From Myxococcus hansupus (GTDB lineage Bacteria; Myxococcota; Myxococcia; Myxococcales; Myxococcaceae): a stretch of 64,000 nt of DNA. Within the stretch, counting starts at the first letter, position 1. The number at the start of each line of letters is the position of its first letter. The notes beneath the pieces are model-generated. The model saw only the letters and a list, made by a program, of their open reading frames with translations, was not told the DNA's origin and did not search any database. The position numbers and the translations under genes were made by a program. The stretch is taken from positions 1,116,001 through 1,180,000 of the forward strand of contig NZ_CP012109.1 of NCBI RefSeq assembly GCF_000280925.3, in the 5' to 3' direction. Shown one piece after another: positions 28,803 to 38,134 of this stretch.

Positions 28803-30086
28803 ATGCCGACACAACGACAGGTTTCGGAGCGCGCCGTGGTGGCGCTCATCGGCGCGGTCCAGTTCGTCAACATCCTGGACTTCGTGATGGTGATGCCGCT
28901 GGGCCCCGACTTCGCGAAGGGGCTGGGCATCGCGACGTCGCACGTCGGCACCATTGGCGGCGCGTACACGGCCGCCGCCAGCGTGGCGGGGCTCGCGGGC
29001 GGCTACTTCCTGGACCGCTTCGACCGGCGCAAGGCGCTGGCGGTGACCATGCTGGGGCTGGTGGTGGCCACCGCCGCGGGCGGCTTCGCCACGGGCCTGT
29101 CCACCCTGCTGCTGGCGCGCGTGGTGGCGGGCCTCTTCGGCGGCCCGGCGACGTCCCTGGCGATGTCCATTGTCGCGGAGCTCGTCCCCGTGGAGCGGCG
29201 CGGCCGGGCGCTGGGGACGGTGATGATCGCCTTCTCCGTGGCTTCGGTGGCGGGCGTGCCCATGGCCCTGAAGATGGCGGAGTTCGGTGGCTGGCGCCTT
29301 CCGTTCTTCGGGGTGGCCGCGCTGGGGCTGGTGGTGGTGCTGGGCGCCATCTTCTACCTGCCGCCCGTGCGCGGACACCTGGACGCGGAGGCCGGAACGC
29401 GGCGTCAGGTGGGGATGCTCGAGCTGCTGGGCCACCGGGACATCCAGTGGTCCTACCTGATGACGGCGCTCGTCATGATGGCGGGCTTCATCCTCATCCC
29501 CAACCTGTCCGCCTATCTGCAGCAGAACGTGGGGTACCCGCGGGACTTGCTCTGGCTGCCGTACTTCGTCGGAGGCATCGCCAGCTTCGTCACGCTGCGG
29601 GTGGCGGGGCCCATGGTGGACCAGTACGGGCCCTTCGTGGTGGGGACGGTGGGCTCCGTCCTGGTTCTGCTGTCCACCTACGTGGGCTTCATGGCCTTGC
29701 CGGCGTGGCTGCCGGTGCCGGTCATCTTCTCGGCGTTCATGGTCGCCATGGGGATGCGCAACGTGGCCTACCACACGCTGACGTCACGGGTGCCGGACAA
29801 CGCGGTGCGCGCGCGCTTCATGTCGCTCCAGTCCGCCGTCCAGCACATGGCCACCGCGATGGGCGCCTTCCTCAGTGCCCGGCTGCTGACGGACCTGCCG
29901 GACGGCACGCTGGGCGGCATTCGGGAGGCGGCAGGAGTGTCCATGGCGCTGACGCTGTTGCTTCCCGCCATGTTGTGGGTCGTGGAGCGGCGGGTGCGGA
30001 GGACCGAGCAGGCGCGGGCGCTGGCGATGGCTTCCTCGGTTGGCGGGAGTGTTCCACTGTCGCCCAAGGCGGAGTCGCACGCGTAG
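28803..30086 (+). CDS. MFS-family transporter
   Basis: A 427-residue inner-membrane carrier with about 12 hydrophobic helices. The motif-A loop between helices 2 and 3 is visible (GGYFLDRFDRRKAL), and RVVAGLFGGPATSLA and VELVPVERRGRALG match the antiporter motif-B/C region. It resembles DHA1-type drug or sugar-efflux permeases (AraJ/YdhP-like); the substrate is unknown. It starts 9 bases after the chemoreceptor stop, so they are probably co-transcribed, though a functional link is not obvious. Confidence 0.87.
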   Translation: MPTQRQVSERAVVALIGAVQFVNILDFVMVMPLGPDFAKGLGIATSHVGTIGGAYTAAASVAGLAGGYFLDRFDRRKALAVTMLGLVVATAAGGFATGLSTLLLARVVAGLFGGPATSLAMSIVAELVPVERRGRALGTVMIAFSVASVAGVPMALKMAEFGGWRLPFFGVAALGLVVVLGAIFYLPPVRGHLDAEAGTRRQVGMLELLGHRDIQWSYLMTALVMMAGFILIPNLSAYLQQNVGYPRDLLWLPYFVGGIASFVTLRVAGPMVDQYGPFVVGTVGSVLVLLSTYVGFMALPAWLPVPVIFSAFMVAMGMRNVAYHTLTSRVPDNAVRARFMSLQSAVQHMATAMGAFLSARLLTDLPDGTLGGIREAAGVSMALTLLLPAMLWVVERRVRRTEQARALAMASSVGGSVPLSPKAESHA

Positions 30087-30218
30087 TATGAAAGGGTGCC
30101 TGGGGGTTGCCTGCCGCCCATTCCGGAGGGCGGGCGAGCGCTTTGGCACGACGAACGGTTGCGCCTGTATCCCCGGGGCGCGATAAACCGGGCTGCCTCG
30201 GGGAGCGCGTCAGGAAAA

Positions 30219-30773
30219 ATGTTCAACATCGGCGCAGGCGAAATGGTGTTCATCCTGGTGGCCGCGCTGCTCATTCTTGGGCCGCAGCGGCTGCCAGAAC
30301 TCGCGCGTGGCATCGGCAAGTTCCTGCGTGAGTTCCGCCGCCAGACGGATGAAGTCCGCAACGTGGTGGAGCGTGAGTTCTACGCCATGGACCAGGAAAT
30401 CGGAGAGCCGCCCACCGCGCCCGTGAGGCCCGGCACGCGGTTCGCCCCTCAGCCGCCGGAGTCCCTGGGCGGCGGGACGGACGCGCCGGTGCCTCCCGTG
30501 ACGGACGGCGCGGCGCCGCAGCAGGGCGACACGGCGGCGCCTCCTTCCGCGCAGTCCTCCACGCAAGTGCTGGAGCTGGACGCGAACGGGCCTCGCGAGG
30601 TGTCCGCTTCGGAGGTGCCGCCCAGCGAGGGCACCGCCCAGGCGGCGGCGCCGGAGCAGCCCTCGGCCGAAGCGCCCGAGGCGGCGCCGGAGCCGGCTTC
30701 TTCTTCCGCCACCTCGCCCACGCTGTCGCCCATCCCGGGCACGGTGGCGCGCAACGCCCCGAAACGGAGCTGA
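30219..30773 (+). CDS. tatB: Sec-independent translocase protein TatB
   Basis: Component of the twin-arginine export system that receives folded substrates with TatC. The ATG at 30219 follows AGGAAA and gives MFNIGAGEMVFILVAALLIL-GPQRLPELARGIGKF: a short membrane helix, the GPxxLP hinge and an amphipathic helix. The MFxIGxxE opening favours TatB over TatA. The 184 residues end in a roughly 110-residue low-complexity Ala/Pro/Ser/Glu tail, longer than usual. tatC follows after 42 bases. Confidence 0.9.
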   Translation: MFNIGAGEMVFILVAALLILGPQRLPELARGIGKFLREFRRQTDEVRNVVEREFYAMDQEIGEPPTAPVRPGTRFAPQPPESLGGGTDAPVPPVTDGAAPQQGDTAAPPSAQSSTQVLELDANGPREVSASEVPPSEGTAQAAAPEQPSAEAPEAAPEPASSSATSPTLSPIPGTVARNAPKRS

Positions 30774-30815
30774 GTCCTGAGCCCCCCGCCCATCAACCCC
30801 GACGCCGACCTGCGC

Positions 30816-32021
30816 ATGAGTCTGGCGGACCACCTGACGGAGCTCCGCAGCCGTCTCATGCGGTGCACCATCGCGGTGCTCGTGCTGGGCACGGTTTCGC
30901 TCATCTTCGCCAAGCCGATTTTCGGCCTGCTGATGCAGCCGGTCCTGGACGCGCTGCCGCCCGAGAATCGCGCGCTCATCTACACGTCCGGCATCGAGGA
31001 GCTGAACGTCCTCATGAAGGTGGGCGTGTACTGCGGCATCTTCCTCACCACGCCCGTCATCCTGATGCAGATCTGGGGCTTCGTGTCGCCCGGCCTGTAT
31101 CCGGAGGAGCGCCGCTTCGCCGCGCCCTTCGTGGCGTTCGGCTCCATCGCCTTCCTGCTGGGCGCCGCCTTCTGCTACTTCGCGGTGCTCCCCTCCATGT
31201 TCACCTTCCTCCTCAACGAGGAGGAGACGCTCGCCCTGGAGCAGCGCCTGGATTCGGCGCGGCTGCGCGCGGATGACGCCTTGCGCTTCCTGCGCCTGGG
31301 CGAGGCCGAGGAGGCGGGCCGCATCGCGAAGGAGACGAGCACCGCGCTGCGCGCCGACGGCACGGGCCAGGCGCCCGAGACGCAGGTGGCGCCCGCCGCC
31401 AGCGTGGAGATGACCGCGCGGCTGGAGGGCCTGGGCCGGCTGCTGGACGCGGCCTCGGTGGGCTACGGCGCCCAGTCACGCGGCGTGCTGCGGCAGGCCG
31501 TGGCGAAACGCGTGGAGGCCGTGACGGCCTACGGGAATCAAGACTACGCGGCGGCGGCGGCGGCCATGGATGGTTCAGCGAGCCTGCTGGCGGGCATCGC
31601 GCCCACGCGCACGGAGGAGATGGCGGGGCTGTGGCGGCTGGAGAAGGAGCTGGCGACGGCGCATACCGCGCACGAGGCGGCGCGCTGGACGCGGCCCATG
31701 CTCTCCATGCATGAGCAGCTCTCGCTGGTGCTGCTGCTCATCCTCGCCTTCGGCATCATCTTCGAGCTGCCGCTCGTCATGGCGTTGCTGGGCGTGGTGG
31801 GCGTGGTGAAGTCGTCCTGGCTCTTCAAGTACCAGCGCCACGCCTTCGTGGTGTGCCTCATCGCGGCGGCCATCATCACCCCCACGGGCGATGTGGTGAA
31901 CCTGTCGCTGATGGCGGGCCCCATGCTGCTCTGCTACGAGCTGGGCGTGCTGCTGGTGTGGCTGGTGGAGCGGCGTCGCGCGCGGAACTCCGAGGAGACG
32001 GGCATCACCCCGGCGTCGTAG
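30816..32021 (+). CDS. tatC: Sec-independent translocase protein TatC with large periplasmic insertion
   Basis: Core receptor for twin-arginine signal peptides. N-terminal HLTELRSRL with the conserved Glu, FVSPGLYPEERRF, FAVLPSMFTFLL and the later AFGIIFELPLVMALL, ITPTGDVV and LLCYELG segments are TatC hallmarks. Usual length is about 240-260 residues; this one is 401. The excess is a helical, Ala/Glu/Arg-rich block of about 155 residues (about 135-294) in the second periplasmic loop, where E. coli has roughly 15. The frame and codon use run smoothly through it, so it is not a sequencing error. It sits between tatB and the RCK gene (13 bases). Confidence 0.92.
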   Translation: MSLADHLTELRSRLMRCTIAVLVLGTVSLIFAKPIFGLLMQPVLDALPPENRALIYTSGIEELNVLMKVGVYCGIFLTTPVILMQIWGFVSPGLYPEERRFAAPFVAFGSIAFLLGAAFCYFAVLPSMFTFLLNEEETLALEQRLDSARLRADDALRFLRLGEAEEAGRIAKETSTALRADGTGQAPETQVAPAASVEMTARLEGLGRLLDAASVGYGAQSRGVLRQAVAKRVEAVTAYGNQDYAAAAAAMDGSASLLAGIAPTRTEEMAGLWRLEKELATAHTAHEAARWTRPMLSMHEQLSLVLLLILAFGIIFELPLVMALLGVVGVVKSSWLFKYQRHAFVVCLIAAAIITPTGDVVNLSLMAGPMLLCYELGVLLVWLVERRRARNSEETGITPAS

Positions 32022-32034
32022 TCGAGGAACCACC

Positions 32035-33135
32035 ATGAAGAAGCCGTCCCGCCGGCACTTCCGGGCCAACCTGCGCTACCTGCGGGCGCTCACGCGGCGC
32101 TTTCGCACCACGTTGACGCTGTCGGCCGTGCTGTTCCTGGGCGGGCCGCTGTTCTTCCACTGGCGCTTCCGCAGCCCGGAAGGACAGCGCATCGACTTCG
32201 GTGAGGCGCTACACCACACCTACTTCCTGCTCTACGGCCAGCCGTCGCTGCCCTACGTGGACGACTGGCTGGTGGAGGTGCTCAACCTGGTGATTCCCCC
32301 TACGGGGATTGCCCTGGTGGCTGACGGTGTGGTGCGCTTCGCCTACCTCTTCTTCGCCCGGCACAAGAACGACAAGGAGTGGATTGAAGTGGTCTCTGAA
32401 ACGATGAAGGGCCACGTCGTGGTGTGCGGGGCGGGGCGGGTGGGCTACCGCGTGGTGACGCAGTTGCGGGAGATGGGCCGGGAAGTGGTGGTGGTGGAGA
32501 AGCGCGAGGACGCCGCCTTCGTGTCCGCGCTGCGCGACGAGCTGGTGCCGCTGCTCATCGACGACACCCGCAGCCCGCTGTGCCTGCCGCGCACCAACGT
32601 GAAGGATGCCTCTGCCATCGTCTGCGCCACGGACGATGATTTGGCCAACCTCAACATCGCGCTCGACGCGCGCAAGCTCAACCCGAACATCCGCGTGGTC
32701 ATCCGCCTGTTCGACGATGACTTGAGCGGCAAGGTGCGCGAGACGTTCAAGGCCGAGGCGCTCTCCAGTTCGTCCCTGGCGGCGCCGGCCATGGCGCTGG
32801 CGGCCATGGACCCGCGCATCATCCACTCGTTCCACCTGTCCAAGCACCTGATGGTCGTCTCGCTCTTCGAGGCGCGCCTGGGCCTGCCGAGCCTCACCAT
32901 CTCCGAGGTGCGGGACAGGTTCGGTTGCCTCACGCTGTCCCTGCAACGCGGCGGCGAGGAGAAGCTGCACCCTCCCGGCGACGAGGTCATCCGGTCCGGC
33001 GACGTGCTGTCGCTCCAGGCGTCCTATCCGGAGTACCGGCGGCTGCGCGCCTTCACCCACGAGGCGGAGCCGCCGCTCTGGTCCCACCACGACCCGGTGC
33101 CGGTGGTCACGCCTTCGGCACGCAAGGTGGGCTGA
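32035..33135 (+). CDS. RCK (TrkA-N/TrkA-C) domain protein with two membrane helices, channel-like
   Basis: A 366-residue protein. Two hydrophobic helices (about 28-42 and 84-100) flank a loop where a potassium channel would carry its TVGYG filter. Here the loop reads HTYFLLYGQPSLPYVDDW and no such filter is seen. From residue 120 a TrkA-N/RCK domain begins with the NAD loop GHVVVCGAGRVGYRVV, then VVEKREDA and ATDDDLANLNIAL, and a TrkA-C domain at about 275-345. It may be a divergent ion channel or a regulator of one. Its last 29 bases overlap metX tail-to-tail. Confidence 0.8.
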   Translation: MKKPSRRHFRANLRYLRALTRRFRTTLTLSAVLFLGGPLFFHWRFRSPEGQRIDFGEALHHTYFLLYGQPSLPYVDDWLVEVLNLVIPPTGIALVADGVVRFAYLFFARHKNDKEWIEVVSETMKGHVVVCGAGRVGYRVVTQLREMGREVVVVEKREDAAFVSALRDELVPLLIDDTRSPLCLPRTNVKDASAIVCATDDDLANLNIALDARKLNPNIRVVIRLFDDDLSGKVRETFKAEALSSSSLAAPAMALAAMDPRIIHSFHLSKHLMVVSLFEARLGLPSLTISEVRDRFGCLTLSLQRGGEEKLHPPGDEVIRSGDVLSLQASYPEYRRLRAFTHEAEPPLWSHHDPVPVVTPSARKVG

Positions 33136-34426
33136 AGGCGGGCGCTCGTGGGGGCGCCTCCGCCCAGTGCTGGGGGCTCTTCGCGGTGGGCAGCACGAGC
33201 GCTCGCGAGAGCAGGGACGCCATCGCGTCCCACTCCAACAGGAAGCCGTCATGGCCATGCAGGCTGGCCAGCGTGGCGTGCTCGGCGTGCAGCCCCCGCT
33301 CCCGCAGCCGCCGCGCCAAGGCCGCCATGTGGCTGGGGAAGAAGAGCTGGTCGGTGTCGATGCCCACGCACAGCGCGCTCGCGCGGATGCGGGCCAGTCC
33401 GCCGCCCGGGAAGCGTGACACGTCATGGTGGTCCATGGCCCCGAGCTGCGCCAGGTACGCGCGCGCGTCGAAGCGGGCCTCCAGCTTCTGGCCCTGGTAC
33501 TCCAGGTAGCTGTGCATGGGGTGCAGCGCGCGAGAGGACCACTCGGCGGGACGGCCTTGCAGGGCCTCCAGGCCGGGCTCCGCGCGGTAGGTGAGCATCG
33601 CGAGCTGCCGCGCCAGCTCCAGGCCCCGGCGCGGCGACTCGGGGTAGCCCGGGTCCATCAGCAGCGCCTGCCGCGCCACGTGGTTGAGGCCCACCACCCA
33701 CGCGGTGGCGGACTCCGTGGTGGCGATGGGCGCCATGCGGGCGAAGCGCTCCGGTGCCAGCGCCGCGAGGCAGAGCACCACCATGCCGCCCAGTGAGCCG
33801 CCGGTGACGAGCTCCACCTCGTCCAGGCCCAGCGCGTCCATGGCCAGGAGGATGCTGCGCGCCTGGTCCCACGGGGTGAGCGTGGCCGGCAGGCGGTGTT
33901 CGTCCTGGCGCAAGTCGCCCTTGGCCTGGGGCAGCGGCGGCCCGAAGCGCGCGTCGTCCGTGCGCAGCGGGAAGCCCTCGTCGGCCGGGCCCGTGGTGCC
34001 GTAGCAGGAGCCGAGGTTGTTGAAGCACAACAGCCGCACCCGCGACGGGTCCAGGACGCGCCTGGGGCCGATGAGCGGCTCCCACCAGCCGCCCTTGCCA
34101 CCTGCCCGCATGTCGCCGGTGAGCGCGTGGACCAGCAGCACCGTGGGCACGGACGCCGGGGCGCGTCCGGAGCCTCGGTGCCGGGCCTCCTCGGCGAGCC
34201 CGCGCTGTTCCTCCACGGTGCGGCGGACGACGCGCAGCGCGCTGGCGTCGGCTTCCTCCGGGGAGAGGACGCGCGCGCGCGAGTGCAGCCAGGGCACGTC
34301 CTCCTCCGGCCCCCACCACCATCCGCGGACGATGTGGTGCATCACGCGCGCGCCGGCCTCCAGCGTCAAGTCGGGCAGGGACAGGTCGAAGAGGCGCGGG
34401 GCCGGTGCGGCGGATGGGGTGGGCAT
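33107..34426 (-). CDS. metX: Homoserine O-acetyltransferase-type alpha/beta hydrolase
   Basis: Acylates homoserine for methionine synthesis. The 439-residue protein starts at the ATG at 34426 after GGAG. The nucleophile elbow is GGSLGGMVVLCLA, the acid GIDTDQLFFPSHMAALA and the histidine SLHGHDGFLLEWD; HALTGD and FNNLGSCYGTTGP form the oxyanion region. Compared with usual MetX (about 370 residues), about 50 extra residues precede HALTGD (WWWGPEEDVPWLHSRARVLS region). Acetyl versus succinyl donor cannot be settled by eye. It follows metY by 49 bases on the same strand, so metY-metX form an operon whose product and substrate are shared. Confidence 0.9.
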   Translation of the reverse strand: MPTPSAAPAPRLFDLSLPDLTLEAGARVMHHIVRGWWWGPEEDVPWLHSRARVLSPEEADASALRVVRRTVEEQRGLAEEARHRGSGRAPASVPTVLLVHALTGDMRAGGKGGWWEPLIGPRRVLDPSRVRLLCFNNLGSCYGTTGPADEGFPLRTDDARFGPPLPQAKGDLRQDEHRLPATLTPWDQARSILLAMDALGLDEVELVTGGSLGGMVVLCLAALAPERFARMAPIATTESATAWVVGLNHVARQALLMDPGYPESPRRGLELARQLAMLTYRAEPGLEALQGRPAEWSSRALHPMHSYLEYQGQKLEARFDARAYLAQLGAMDHHDVSRFPGGGLARIRASALCVGIDTDQLFFPSHMAALARRLRERGLHAEHATLASLHGHDGFLLEWDAMASLLSRALVLPTAKSPQHWAEAPPRAPAFSPPCVPKA

Positions 34427-34475
34427 GAGAGCACTCCGGAAAAGTCGTGATGGCCAGCGAGATGACGGGGTGTCG

Positions 34476-35936
<1,461 letters not shown>

Positions 35937-35957
35937 TTAGCGACGTCATCGCATCAA

Positions 35958-35986
35958 CGGATAAGCGGTCGTCTTCCGGGAGTCAA
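35958..35986 (-). promoter_or_regulatory. Sigma-70-like promoter for metY-metX
   Basis: On the minus strand TTGACT (35981-35986), a 17-base spacer and TATCCG (35958-35963). Transcription would start near 35950, giving a leader of about 185 bases before metY. It is the best promoter match in the 283-base gap between metY and the NTF2-like gene. Confidence 0.5.
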
Positions 35987-36048
35987 GTCACTCGCCCCGC
36001 GGTGCCAGCGCATGCGCACTGGCGGACAGCGTGCGTGACGGCGCTGTG

Positions 36049-36417
36049 TCACCCCAACGCCGTGCAGTGCGCCGAGATGACTTGAGGCGCGTCGTCGACG
36101 ACCTGCCACACGCGTGTGTAGCGGAAGTCTCCTTCGAAGCGGGCTCCCTGGAACTCTCCGGATAGCGAGGCGCGGACGATGACGACGGCGCCCGCGGAGA
36201 GGTAGCGAAGCTCCTGCTCGGTGACGTCCAGACGCGTGAGGCGAAGCGCTCCCGAGCGGTGCGGCGCGAGGTCCGCTTCCTTGTCGAAGAGCTGCCCGGT
36301 GTGATTGACGAAGAGGAGGTCGTCGGAGAGCAGCGCGTCGAGCGCGACCACGTCGCTCGACAGCATCGCCTGCCGCAGGGCCTCCTCCGCCGCCAGGATG
36401 TCTTCCTCCGTGAACAT
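36049..36417 (-). CDS. NTF2-like (DUF4440-type) small protein
   Basis: A 122-residue protein started at 36417 (MFTEEDILAAEEALRQAMLS), with GGAAAGG upstream. The sequence MLSSDVVALDALLSDDLLFV then NHTGQLFDK, and the ending FEGDFRYTRVWQVVDDAPQVI, follow the SnoaL/NTF2 cone-shaped fold of DUF4440 proteins, which bind or turn over small molecules. The substrate is unknown. Such genes are common singletons next to regulators; here the AraC/methyltransferase fusion is divergent, 134 bases away. Confidence 0.8.
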   Translation of the reverse strand: MFTEEDILAAEEALRQAMLSSDVVALDALLSDDLLFVNHTGQLFDKEADLAPHRSGALRLTRLDVTEQELRYLSAGAVVIVRASLSGEFQGARFEGDFRYTRVWQVVDDAPQVISAHCTALG

Positions 36418-36551
36418 GGAACGCCTTTCCGGGTGATGATGCTTCACGCCCATGCGAGCCCGGCGCGTGGGACGTGCGCAAGAACCGGGTTGCCGCTGCG
36501 TGCGCTCGCGGACATACCCAATCTTGAACGCACTTCTCTCGGAGCAACGGC

Positions 36552-37451
36552 ATGGCATCCAGCGATTACGCCCGCATCGAACAGGCCATCCTCTACCTCG
36601 ACGCGCATGCGCTCGAGCAGCCGTCCCTGGAGGATGCCGCCGCGCACGTGGGCTTGAGCCCCTTCCACTTCCAGCGGCTGTTCTCCCAGTGGGCGGGCAT
36701 CAGCCCCAAGCGCTTCGTGCAGCTCCACACGCTCCGCTCGGCCCGGCGCCTGCTCGCCGAGCGCCGGAGCGTGCTGGAGACCTCGCTGGAAGTGGGGCTG
36801 TCGGGCAGCGGCCGACTGCACGAACTCTTCGTCACCCTCACGTCGATGACCCCGGGGGAGTACAAGCTGGGCGGGGAAGGGCTCACCGTGCGGTACGGCG
36901 TCCACGCGTCGCCGTTCGGTGGATGTCTCCTCGCCGTCTGCGAGCGCGGCATCTGCGGGCTGCACTTCCTCACCGGCGAGTCGAAGGAGGAGGCCTTGGC
37001 CGCGCTGAAGCACGAGTGGCCTCGCGCCACGTTCGAGGAGTCCGCCGAGGCCACGGCGCCCTGGATGGAGCGCATCTTCAGCGCTTCGCGCCCGGACGCG
37101 GCGCCCCGGCCGTTGTCGGTGCTGGTGCGTGGCACGCCCTTCCAGGTGCAGGTGTGGCAGGCGCTGCTGCGCGTGCCGTCGGGCGAGGTGACCACGTACG
37201 AGGACCTCGCGCGGGCCATTGGGAAGCCGAAGGCGATGCGCGCGGTGGGCTCGGCGGTGGGAGACAACCCCGTGGGGCTCCTGATTCCGTGCCACCGCGT
37301 GCTGCGCAAGACAGGCATCTTCGGTGAGTACCGCTGGGGCGCCGCGCGCAAGCGGGCGATGCTGGCGTGGGAGGACCTGCGCTACGACGACGGTGTCGCG
37401 CAGCAGGCCCGGCCTGGGGCCCTCGTCGAACCCACCGCGGCTCAGCGGTAG
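36552..37451 (+). CDS. AraC-type regulator fused to O6-methylguanine-DNA methyltransferase (Ada-like)
   Basis: A 299-residue protein. Residues about 5-100 are an AraC helix-turn-helix (LEDAAAHVGLSPFHFQRLF, ISPKRFVQLHTLRSARRLL). Residues about 115-285 are a methyltransferase with the acceptor cysteine in IPCHRVLR, preceded by FQVQVWQALLRVPSGEVTTY and GSAVGDNP. This is Ada without the N-terminal zinc/phosphotriester-sensing domain. It can repair alkylated guanine, and the HTH may let it control repair genes, though the usual methyl-Cys activation switch is missing. It overlaps the convergent phosphatase gene by 10 bases. Confidence 0.92.
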   Translation: MASSDYARIEQAILYLDAHALEQPSLEDAAAHVGLSPFHFQRLFSQWAGISPKRFVQLHTLRSARRLLAERRSVLETSLEVGLSGSGRLHELFVTLTSMTPGEYKLGGEGLTVRYGVHASPFGGCLLAVCERGICGLHFLTGESKEEALAALKHEWPRATFEESAEATAPWMERIFSASRPDAAPRPLSVLVRGTPFQVQVWQALLRVPSGEVTTYEDLARAIGKPKAMRAVGSAVGDNPVGLLIPCHRVLRKTGIFGEYRWGAARKRAMLAWEDLRYDDGVAQQARPGALVEPTAAQR

Positions 37452-38134
37452 GTGAGCAGGGCGCGCTGGGCACCTTCGAAGTGGGCGTGCTCGTTCAGCG
37501 TTGAGAGGTACCGGCCCCGCGCGCTGTAGATGACCTTGGTGAGGCCGCAGTTCGCCAGCGTCAGGTTGAGGCGGAAGGCGTGTTCATCCGGGATGCGGAG
37601 CAGGTCCTGGCAGACGGCGGTGATGGGGCCACCCGACGTGAAGACGAGCGCGTTCTTCGACGGGCCCATCTGCTCGATGAGCGCGTCCAGCGCGGCGACG
37701 CAGCGCTTCCGGAACGTGGACCACGGCTCCGGATAGTCCGCGTCATGGTTGCCCGAGACCCAGCGGGCCACGGCCTCCATGTAGAGCGCCTGGTAGGCCT
37801 GACGGGGCGACTCCATCCGCGACAGCTCCTCGCGCAGCACGGCCTGGTCCGCGTAGCGCGGCGTGTGGCGGGCGACGATGTCCTCGTGGTCGAACTCGTC
37901 GAAGCCCGGGGTCTGCACGGAGGTGGTTTCACACCCGAGCGCCGCGAGGCACGTCTCCGCCGTCTGCCGGTGCCGCGCCAGGGTGCCGGTGACGACGGCG
38001 TCCACGCGCGGAAGGCGCTCGCGCAGCGCGGTTCCCAGCAGCCGGGCCTGCTCGAAGCCTGTCTCGGAGAGCTGGTCGTAGTTCTCCGCGCCGAACGACG
38101 CCTGTCCATGGCGGACGAGGTACACCACGCCCAT
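37442..38134 (-). CDS. Histidine phosphatase (phosphoglycerate mutase-like) family protein
   Basis: A 230-residue protein starting MGVVYLVRHGQASFGAENYD with the catalytic RHG motif, then LSETGFEQARLLG and VTGTLARHRQTAE. At the second catalytic position, where most members have SHGG, this one reads TSGGPITAV, seen in a sub-branch of the family. The substrate is unknown. The start overlaps the stop of the kinase gene (TGATG). In this operon it could dephosphorylate intermediates made by the kinase, but that is inference. Confidence 0.85.
   Translation of the reverse strand: MGVVYLVRHGQASFGAENYDQLSETGFEQARLLGTALRERLPRVDAVVTGTLARHRQTAETCLAALGCETTSVQTPGFDEFDHEDIVARHTPRYADQAVLREELSRMESPRQAYQALYMEAVARWVSGNHDADYPEPWSTFRKRCVAALDALIEQMGPSKNALVFTSGGPITAVCQDLLRIPDEHAFRLNLTLANCGLTKVIYSARGRYLSTLNEHAHFEGAQRALLTYR

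Noticed and set aside
26730-29774. Open frame of 1014 codons antisense to the chemoreceptor and MFS genes
   Set aside because: Caused by high GC at third codon positions; the product is His/Arg/Gly-rich low complexity, and the opposite strand carries clear protein families.
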